Positions 54,198 through 61,108 of a stretch of DNA of 64,000 bases are shown here, in pieces. The translations under genes and the position numbers were made by a program. The notes under the pieces are model-generated. The model searched no databases and had not been told where the DNA came from. It was given only the letters and a program-made list of their open reading frames with translations. The stretch lies in assembly GCA_020829485.1 (NCBI GenBank), contig JAIVFU010000006.1, positions 1-64,000 of the forward strand. The letters are read 5' to 3'. The stretch's first letter is position 1; each line of letters opens with the position of its first letter. This DNA is from Nostoc sp. CHAB 5834 (GTDB lineage Bacteria > Cyanobacteriota > Cyanobacteriia > Cyanobacteriales > Nostocaceae).

Positions 54198-54815
54198 ATG
54201 CCAAAGATTGTTGACCATGAGCAATACCGTAAAGAACTGCTCGACAAGTGCTTTGATTTATTTGCCCAAAAAGGCTATGGTTCCATCACTATGCGCCAAA
54301 TTGCTGAAGAACTAGGGGTTTCTACTGGTACGTTGTACCACTATTTTTCTAGCAAACAAGCTCTATTTGAGCAATTAGCCCAAGAAATATGTGAGCAAGA
54401 TTTAAGTACAGCATTAGCTGAACTAGAAGGAGCGCAGACGCTACAAGAATCAATGGAAGCACTAGGAAGATATCTAGTGAAAAACGAAGATTATTTCATT
54501 AAATGGACTTATATTTGGATTGATTTTTGCCAACACAAAGACTCTAAAGAAATGTTGAAAAATAGCGTTTTTAAGCGGACTAATCAGCGTTATCAGGAGG
54601 CAGCCTGCGATTTTTTGGGTATTCAAGATCCGGTATTGGCTTCCTTTGTCTTGAGCTTTGTAAACGGTTTAATTCTGGAGAAGTTATGGGGTGATGAAAC
54701 AATTGATTTTATTGAACAATGTGCGTTGTTAGGCAAAATGCTGACGGTATACTTGCCGCAACATAAATCAGAAATAAAAACTACAACGGGCTTGATATTA
54801 GGTTTAGAGAGCTAG
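54198..54815 (+). CDS. TetR/AcrR family transcriptional regulator
   Basis: A 205-residue repressor-type protein. The N-terminal helix-turn-helix reads FAQKGYGSITMRQIAEELGV then STGTLYHYFSSKQALFEQLA; the C-terminal ligand domain is helical and unique in each member. It lies 140 bases upstream of a devB-type export operon on the same strand, a common place for the operon's own repressor. Two 23-bp repeats precede it, consistent with autoregulation. The inducer is not readable. Confidence 0.93.
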   Translation: MPKIVDHEQYRKELLDKCFDLFAQKGYGSITMRQIAEELGVSTGTLYHYFSSKQALFEQLAQEICEQDLSTALAELEGAQTLQESMEALGRYLVKNEDYFIKWTYIWIDFCQHKDSKEMLKNSVFKRTNQRYQEAACDFLGIQDPVLASFVLSFVNGLILEKLWGDETIDFIEQCALLGKMLTVYLPQHKSEIKTTTGLILGLES

Positions 54816-54955
54816 ATTATTTACCTCATGCTTGTTGCAAAATACTGTACCACAACAAACATTAATTATTTATGACTTGTTAAAAACGATATCCAGCTTT
54901 TACTAAATCTAACTCATTTAATATAGATAAAATATTTTTTAGGAGAGTAAAACAG

Positions 54956-56245
54956 ATGGTTAAAAAGCTGTCAGAGAAAGCTTCCAAAAAAGGGTTAATT
55001 ACATTAGTAATTGCAGCTACTGCTATTACAGGTGGAATTGTTGTTTATGGGATTTCTCAGTTTGGGTTAGTTGGTCAAACTGAGAAATCTGAGCCAGTTG
55101 AAACCACGCCCAACATTCAAAAAGTAGCTGCATTAGGACGGCTAGAACCGGAAGCAGAGGTAATTAGCTTGTTTGCCCCCTTAGCATTGGATGGCGATCG
55201 CATTGCCCGAATTTTAGTCAAAGAAGGCGATCGCACTAAAGCCGGACAGGTGGTAGCAATTTTAGACGCGCGCGATCGCTTGCAAACTGCTGTACTACAA
55301 GCCCAACAACAAGTCAGAGTTGCTCAAGCTAAACTCGCTCAAGTGCAAGCAGGAGCAAAAGCAGGAGACATTAACGCCCAGCAGGCAAGCGTTGAACGTC
55401 TCCAGGCCCAATCCCAAGGAGACAAAACAGCGCAGCAGGAAGCGATATTCCGCATAGAGGCACAGTGGCAAGGAGACAGAATAGCGCAAGAGGCAACCAT
55501 TAAAAAGCTAGAGGCAGAACTCAAAAATGGCGAAGCCGAATATCAACGTTATCAGCAGCTTTATTCTCAAGGCGCAGTTTCTAATTCTTTGTACGATAGC
55601 AAAGGTTTGACTGTAGAAACTGCCAAACAGCAAGTAGACGAAGCCAAAGCAGTTCTCAACCGGATTAACACCACTGCTAGCAAACAACTTGCCGAAGCCA
55701 AAGCAGCACTCGCCCGGACTAACGCCACTGGTAGCAAGCAAGTCAGTGAAGCCAAAGCCACACTTACCAGTATTGCAGAAGTCCGACCTGTAGATGTTGC
55801 CGCAGCTAAGACAGAAGTTGAAAATGCGATCGTCACACTCAAACACGCCCAAACCGAGTTGGCGGGTGCTTACATCAAAGCACCGATGGCGGGACAAATC
55901 ATCAAAATTCATACGCGAGTCGGAGAAAAAATTAGTGATTCTGGGGTTGCAGACTTAGCGCAAACAGATCAGATGATGGCAGTAGCAGAAGTTTATCAAA
56001 CTGACATCGGTAAAGTGAAACTAGGACAACAGGCAGTGATTAGCAGTCAGGCATTTGTCGGTGAACTGCGAGGAACCGTTGCCCAAATTGGTTTGCAGGT
56101 GAATAGACAAAACGTTTTCAGCAACCAGCCAGGGGAGAACCTTGATAGCCGAGTAGTTGAGGTGAAAGTTCGCCTCAATCCTGAAGACAGCAAACGAGTT
56201 GCAGGTTTCACTAACTTACAGGTACAGACAGCAATTGAAATATAG
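54956..56245 (+). CDS. DevB-family membrane fusion protein of an ABC exporter
   Basis: A 429-residue periplasmic adaptor with one N-terminal membrane helix (about 15-36), a lipoyl-like half (VAALGRLEPEAEVISLFAPL), a long coiled coil (about 110-310, with repeated QAQ and KAxL segments) and the returning half (GAYIKAPMAGQIIKIHTRVG). In Anabaena DevB works with DevC, DevA and a TolC-like channel to export heterocyst glycolipids. The present copy may be that system or one of its paralogues, and its link to a TetR gene suggests inducible export. AGGAG precedes the ATG well. Confidence 0.88.
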   Translation: MVKKLSEKASKKGLITLVIAATAITGGIVVYGISQFGLVGQTEKSEPVETTPNIQKVAALGRLEPEAEVISLFAPLALDGDRIARILVKEGDRTKAGQVVAILDARDRLQTAVLQAQQQVRVAQAKLAQVQAGAKAGDINAQQASVERLQAQSQGDKTAQQEAIFRIEAQWQGDRIAQEATIKKLEAELKNGEAEYQRYQQLYSQGAVSNSLYDSKGLTVETAKQQVDEAKAVLNRINTTASKQLAEAKAALARTNATGSKQVSEAKATLTSIAEVRPVDVAAAKTEVENAIVTLKHAQTELAGAYIKAPMAGQIIKIHTRVGEKISDSGVADLAQTDQMMAVAEVYQTDIGKVKLGQQAVISSQAFVGELRGTVAQIGLQVNRQNVFSNQPGENLDSRVVEVKVRLNPEDSKRVAGFTNLQVQTAIEI

Positions 56246-56409
56246 GAATCCGGTTTGATTCCTGAATTTACTTTCGTGGGTAGGGAATAGGGAATAGGAA
56301 AGAAAGCATAGATCCGTACTGAGTTTTGTTCAAAAATTAAATAGGAGTCCTATATAGAGTTGTTTGTTGTCTCGTGTATTTCATCATTTTTTATAAGGTG
56401 AATTTAATC

Positions 56410-56745
56410 ATGGTTAAAGTCATATATCTTCTGCTTTGTGTACTTGGCTTCGTTCTACCTTACTCCCAGTTTGTTCCATTTATTTTAGAGCATGGTCTTG
56501 ATATAAAGCTGTTTTTGGAACAACTCTTTGCTAACAAAATTTCTGGTTTTTTTGGCATGGATGTTATTGTTTCATCCCTAGTTTTGTGGACATTCGTATT
56601 TTGGGAAGGAACACGTCTGAAAATGCAAAATCTTTGGGTTTACATTGTTTGTAATCTTTTGGTTGGTGTGTCTTTAGGTCTTCCCTTATTTTTGTTAATG
56701 CGAGAGCGCCAGCTTGAACAGCAAACTGAAACACTGGGTTATTAA
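56410..56745 (+). CDS. DUF2834 family membrane protein
   Basis: From the ATG at 56410 the protein is 111 residues with three hydrophobic segments (about 3-20, 45-62 and 72-92), starting MVKVIYLLLCVLGFVLPYSQ, the usual DUF2834 opening. The function is unknown. It is unusual to find it between the adaptor and permease genes of a Dev-type exporter; the gap to the permease is 13 bases, so it is co-transcribed and may be a small accessory subunit. An upstream in-frame ATG at 56374 is less likely. Confidence 0.75.
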   Translation: MVKVIYLLLCVLGFVLPYSQFVPFILEHGLDIKLFLEQLFANKISGFFGMDVIVSSLVLWTFVFWEGTRLKMQNLWVYIVCNLLVGVSLGLPLFLLMRERQLEQQTETLGY

Positions 56746-56758
56746 GGGGTTTTTCAAT

Positions 56759-57925
56759 ATGTTTTCTAAACTATTTCGCAAAACGCCGCTAGCATGGCGG
56801 CAGTTAATGAAAGAAAAAACCCGTCTGGCTGTTGCAGTCGCAGGTATTACCTTTGCGGATATGCTAATGTTTATCCAGTTGGGATTTGAAAGTGCGCTTT
56901 TTGATGCTGCTGTGAAACCTCATCGCAATTTACAGGCAGATTTGGTTTTAATTAGTCCCCAATTTCAAACCTTGTTTTCTGTAAAAAACTTTTCCAGAGA
57001 GCGACTATATCAAACATTAGGTTATGAAGGTGTTCAGTCAATTAATTCTGTCTACATCAGTACCGGACAGTGGCGAAATCCTGAAACACGTCTTGAGCGT
57101 GCCATTTTAGTTTGGGGTGTCGATCCGGCACAATCACCATTCAAATCGCCCGAAATTAAACAAAATCAGCATCACCTTAAACAGTTGTATCAAGTTCTGT
57201 TTGACCAGGCAGGTCGTCCAGAATACGGGGCAGTTGGCGATATCTTTAAGAAAACAGGCAAATTTGACACGGAACTCAATAGTAAAGCCGTTTTTGTTAA
57301 GGGCTTGTTTACTGATGGTGCCTCCTTTGCGGCCGATGGGAATGTGATCACCAGTGACTCTACTTTTCTCCAGCTATTTCCACAGCGTAAACCCGATCGC
57401 ATCGAAGTTGGATTGATTACGCTTAAACCAGATGCCGATTCTGAAAAAGTGCGATCGCAACTTGTTAATGGACTACCTAAAGATGTCAGAGTCCTGACTC
57501 CAGAAGAGTTTGCCAAAGTGGAGAGAACTTACTGGGAAGAAGGTACTGGCATTGGTTTTATTTTCGGTTTGGGTACAGCAGTCGGGTTTATTGTTGGCAT
57601 CGTGATTGTCTACCAAATCCTTTACTCGGATGTTTCTGATCACTTGCCAGAATACGCCACCCTCAAAGCAATGGGATACACCGATAACTATCTCTTGGGA
57701 GTTCTAATTCAAGAAGCGTTGTTATTGGCTATCTTAGGTTTTTTGCCTGGATTCATCCTTTCTTTTGGGTTGTATCAAGTCACCTATGCTGCGACGATGC
57801 TTCCGATTTTCATGAAAATGGAACGGGCGATACAGGTTTGGATTTTGACCGTGATCATGTGTAGTGTTTCTGGAGCGATCGCAATGCGGAAGTTACGATC
57901 TGCTGACCCTGCTGATGTTTTTTAG
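56759..57925 (+). CDS. DevC-family ABC exporter permease
   Basis: From the ATG at 56759, preceded by AAGGGG, the protein is 388 residues and starts MFSKLFRKTPLAWRQLMKEK, the DevC opening. A membrane helix at the N-terminus, a large periplasmic domain (about 45-270) and three helices at the C-terminus (with DHLPEYATLKAMGYTDNYLL at the cytoplasmic coupling site) give the MacB/FtsX-like layout. A longer frame from 56714 overlaps the preceding gene and is not chosen. It works with the adaptor and ATPase encoded next to it. Confidence 0.9.
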   Translation: MFSKLFRKTPLAWRQLMKEKTRLAVAVAGITFADMLMFIQLGFESALFDAAVKPHRNLQADLVLISPQFQTLFSVKNFSRERLYQTLGYEGVQSINSVYISTGQWRNPETRLERAILVWGVDPAQSPFKSPEIKQNQHHLKQLYQVLFDQAGRPEYGAVGDIFKKTGKFDTELNSKAVFVKGLFTDGASFAADGNVITSDSTFLQLFPQRKPDRIEVGLITLKPDADSEKVRSQLVNGLPKDVRVLTPEEFAKVERTYWEEGTGIGFIFGLGTAVGFIVGIVIVYQILYSDVSDHLPEYATLKAMGYTDNYLLGVLIQEALLLAILGFLPGFILSFGLYQVTYAATMLPIFMKMERAIQVWILTVIMCSVSGAIAMRKLRSADPADVF

Positions 57926-57994
57926 ATGCGATGAATCGCGTCTCTACAAGAGTTAAGAATTGTCTGCCCCATACCTAATGCTCTATAAAATTTT

Positions 57995-58759
57995 ATGTTG
58001 CAAAAATCTTTACCAGAAAATTCCAACTCAACACTTTCTGTTTTAGAATCTGTGATTTCTATCAGTAATCTTAACCACTATTTTGGTGAAGGTGCGCTTC
58101 GCAAACAAGTATTATTCGACATTAATTTGGAGATTAAGGCTGGGGAAATCGTTATTATGACTGGCCCCTCTGGATCGGGGAAAACCACCTTATTAACCTT
58201 AATGGGTGGATTGCGTTCTGCTCAAGAGGGTAGTCTCAAAATCTTAGGGGAGGAAATTCGTGGTGCTAAAAAGTTGCAATTAACGAAGCTTCGCCGCCAG
58301 ATTGGCTATATTTTCCAGGCGCATAACTTGATGACTTTTTTGACAGCGAGAGAGAATGTGCGAATGTCTTTAGAGTTGCATGAGGATTTTCTAAATCAGG
58401 ATATCAATGCTAAAGCGATCGCTATTTTGGAAACTGTCGGTTTAGGTGAGCGTGTAAATTATTACCCAGAGAAACTATCTGGAGGGCAAAAACAACGAGT
58501 TGCGATCGCTCGTGCTTTAGTTAGCCATCCTAAGATTGTCTTAGCAGATGAACCCACTGCTGCACTCGACAAAAAATCTGGGCGCGATGTCGTAGAAATA
58601 ATGCAAAAGCTAGCTAAAGAACAAGGTTGTACGATTTTGCTAGTTACCCACGATAACCGCATCCTCGATATTGCCGATCGCATCATTTATATGGAAGATG
58701 GTCAGTTGAAGACCGATGGTGCAGATTCTACACTACAAGCAAGTAATACTAATTCGTAA
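57995..58759 (+). CDS. DevA-family ABC exporter ATPase
   Basis: A 254-residue nucleotide-binding subunit that powers the adjacent permease. Walker A is TGPSGSGKTTLL, the Q-loop is GYIFQAHNLM, the ABC signature LSGGQKQRVA, Walker B IVLADEPTAALD, and the switch His is in LVTHDNRI. All elements for ATP hydrolysis are present. The first 20 residues (MLQKSLPENSNSTLSVLESV) are an extra lead and the initiator codon is ATG. It is the last gene of the operon. Confidence 0.94.
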   Translation: MLQKSLPENSNSTLSVLESVISISNLNHYFGEGALRKQVLFDINLEIKAGEIVIMTGPSGSGKTTLLTLMGGLRSAQEGSLKILGEEIRGAKKLQLTKLRRQIGYIFQAHNLMTFLTARENVRMSLELHEDFLNQDINAKAIAILETVGLGERVNYYPEKLSGGQKQRVAIARALVSHPKIVLADEPTAALDKKSGRDVVEIMQKLAKEQGCTILLVTHDNRILDIADRIIYMEDGQLKTDGADSTLQASNTNS

Positions 58760-58825
58760 TTCGTCAAACTTACTTAATCATGGCTGCTTAAAGGTCATTT
58801 ATAAAGTAAAAGTAGAGATAAAGTC

Positions 58826-58927
58826 GAATTCAATAAGCAAAATACCTAATTGCTTTCTCAAAATGCTTGATTGCTTTCTCATTTCAGTAGATTCAACAAG
58901 CAAAAAGCCTGTTTGCTTTCTCAAAAT
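58826..58927. repeat. Direct repeats with AAGCAAA / TTTGCTTTCTC
   Basis: ATTCAA(C/T)AAGCAAAA and TTGCTTTCTCAAAATG occur at 58826-58863 and again at 58890-58927 (about 64-bp period), with a third TTGCTTTCTCA between them. Each pair can form a hairpin. They lie after the ATPase stop codon. Confidence 0.5.
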
Positions 58928-59048
58928 GGCGGATTAACATTAATGCTCAGGTGGAATTGGTTGCTTATCTCCTGATGTCGTTTCTAGGGTGCTTTGCTGA
59001 AATCAACTGGATGCTGAAAGCTTAGATTAATTTTCAGGTAAATAGACA

Positions 59049-59095
59049 ACATCTGTCGCGGAGGTTTAGTATTGTTAAACCTCTACGACAGATGT
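59049..59095. terminator. Long hairpin between convergent genes
   Basis: ACATCTGTCG and CGACAGATGT with GAGGTTTA / TAAACCTC form an arm of about 20 bp with one mismatch and a 6-nt loop. It stands between the devA-type gene and the convergent repeat-protein gene, so it can stop transcription from both sides. No T-run follows in either direction. Confidence 0.5.
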
Positions 59096-59148
59096 GGATA
59101 GCATCAATGAAAACTGCTGTAATTACACGGGAGTGGCACTGATGCTAA

Positions 59149-60453
59149 CTATAGGAATGGTTGATGTATAGTCGTTAAATTATCTCCACCAAAGTTGTAC
59201 TCTGTGCCGAAACCGACAGGAGTAGTAGAAGTGTCGAAAATCGTGAACTGTGCGGCATTCCTTGTCGGATTCGCCCCATAGCCTATACCACTAATCAGGG
59301 TATAAGTAACGCTTTCTGTCCCTTCTGTGAGGTTATCGGCAATGATGTTGTTGACGAGACTGGCAGCAGTTGCCCCCGCCGCGATACCCACCTTCGCCCC
59401 AGTAATTATGTCTGCACTGTTACGCAGAAGTTCAAAGCTGGTAATGTTGGTGCTACCTGCGACGTTATATTGGATGTCACCTGGTAAGGGGTCGGTGTCT
59501 TGGGTAAGGGCAAATTCAACGATTAGACCATTTGTCGGCGCAGGCTGAGTCAAGTTGAAGTTCCAGCGTAGTTGGTCGCCTTCATCAACATTTTTAGGAG
59601 TGGCACTGACGCTGACTACAGGAGTAGTAGAAGTATCGAGAATCGTGAACTGTGCGGCATTCCTTGTCGGATTCACCGCATAGCTTGTGCCACTAATCAG
59701 CGTATAAGTAACGCTTTCTGGTCCTTCTGTGAGGTTATCGGCAATGATGTTGTTGACGAGACTGGCAGCAGTTGCCCCCGCCGCGATACCCACCTTCGCC
59801 CCGGTAATTATACCTGCACTGTTACGCAGGAGTTCAAAGCTGGTAACGTTGGTGCTACCTGCGACGTTATATTGGATGTCACCTGGTAGGGGGTCGGTGT
59901 CTTGGGTAAGGGCAAATTCAACGATTAAACCACCTGCTGGAGCCGCCTGAGTCAGGTTGAAGTTCCAGCGTAGTTGGTCGCCTTCTCTGACATTCCGGGA
60001 ATCTGTGCTAACGCTGACTACAGGAGTAGTAGAAGTATCGAGAATCGTGAACTGTGCGGCATTCCTTGTCGGATTCACCGCATAGCTTGTGCCACTAATC
60101 AGCGTATAAGTAACGCTTTCTGGTCCTTCTGTGAGGTTATCGGCAATGATGTTGTTGACGAGACTGGCAGCAGTTGCCCCCGCCGCGATACCCACCTTCG
60201 CCCCGGTAATTATACCTGCACTGTTACGCAGGAGTTCAAAACTGGTAACGTTGGTGCTACCTGCGACGTTATATTGGATGTCACCTGGTAAGGGGTCGGT
60301 GTCTTGGGTAAGGGCAAATTCAACGATTAAACCACCTGCTGGAGCCGCCTGAGTCAGGTTGAAGTTCCAGCGTAGTTGGTCGCCTTCTCTGACATTCCGG
60401 GAATCTGTGCTAACGCTGACTACAGGAACATTATTAGTGCTTGTTGATGTCAT
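59149..60453 (-). CDS. Calx-beta-like protein of three 134-residue repeats
   Basis: A 434-residue protein of three tandem units (residues 10-143, 144-277 and 278-411), each reading VSVSTDSRNVREGDQLRWNF then NLTQAAPAGGLIVEFALTQD and ending TRNAAQFTILDTSTT. The pattern resembles Calx-beta modules of large cyanobacterial surface proteins. Units one and two are identical in protein sequence and nearly so in DNA, so they come from a very recent duplication; unit three differs mainly at its start and end. No signal peptide is present, so export would need a C-terminal or type I system. The acidic residues could bind calcium. Confidence 0.8.
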   Translation of the reverse strand: MTSTSTNNVPVVSVSTDSRNVREGDQLRWNFNLTQAAPAGGLIVEFALTQDTDPLPGDIQYNVAGSTNVTSFELLRNSAGIITGAKVGIAAGATAASLVNNIIADNLTEGPESVTYTLISGTSYAVNPTRNAAQFTILDTSTTPVVSVSTDSRNVREGDQLRWNFNLTQAAPAGGLIVEFALTQDTDPLPGDIQYNVAGSTNVTSFELLRNSAGIITGAKVGIAAGATAASLVNNIIADNLTEGPESVTYTLISGTSYAVNPTRNAAQFTILDTSTTPVVSVSATPKNVDEGDQLRWNFNLTQPAPTNGLIVEFALTQDTDPLPGDIQYNVAGSTNITSFELLRNSADIITGAKVGIAAGATAASLVNNIIADNLTEGTESVTYTLISGIGYGANPTRNAAQFTIFDTSTTPVGFGTEYNFGGDNLTTIHQPFL

Positions 60454-60667
60454 TTAAGATTACTACAAAGAGATTTCATGAAATATCTCAATAGCTTAAA
60501 GGTAGGTAATTAAAAATATATTATTAGAAAGTAAAAAATAGGTTAACTGTAAAAAATTATCATAAACGCCTTATGTGAGTTAAGCGACTGGCCGCTGTTC
60601 AAAAGGGGAGCATCCACTTTTGGCAGAAACACTCAAATAACTATAGTTGACAATGCGGGAACAATCT

Positions 60668-60731
60668 TTTTCGAGATAAGCGATAAAAGTCTTAATTAGT
60701 TTTCGAGATAAGCGATAAAAGTCTTAATTAG
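60668..60731. repeat. Perfect 32-bp tandem duplication
   Basis: Two exact copies of a 32-mer that starts TTTTCGAGATAAGCG and ends AGTCTTAATTAG. It lies in the 655-base gap upstream of nifJ. Confidence 0.75.
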
Positions 60732-60879
60732 TATATATAACCTTAAAGCTAACGTTTTATTTCTTTTTCTTTAAGCAAAATATATCAGAAATTCCCGACC
60801 CTATACCCCACAAAAAAGAATAAAATATTTGAAAAGCTTATCAAATAAAGACTTTGGTCATTGAGTACATTATTAATAC

Positions 60880-60929
60880 ATATTAATAGATGCAGTATTG
60901 CAGATGAGATATTAATAGATGCAGTATTG
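60880..60929. repeat. 21-bp direct repeat upstream of nifJ
   Basis: ATATTAATAGATGCAGTATTG occurs at 60880-60900 and 60909-60929 (29-bp period). It may be a binding site pair for a nifJ regulator or a chance duplication. The rest of the gap shows no gene. Confidence 0.55.
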
Positions 60930-61108
60930 ATCGAAAGTTAATTTAAGAGCCTAAAGCTATCAAAAAACTATCCTTTAAACACGGAGTAAATTCTACCGAT
61001 AAATCTTTAATGCAGATAATACACTTACTTTCTAGTACTGGCTATTTCTGATTCTTATATTCACATGTTCTGATAATGCAGCTTACAGGCGGGGACAAAA
61101 ATCAAATT

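Noticed and set aside
59572..60352. Several plus-strand frames opposite the three-module protein
   Set aside because: They recur with the 402-bp period and are shadows of the repeated modules on the minus strand.
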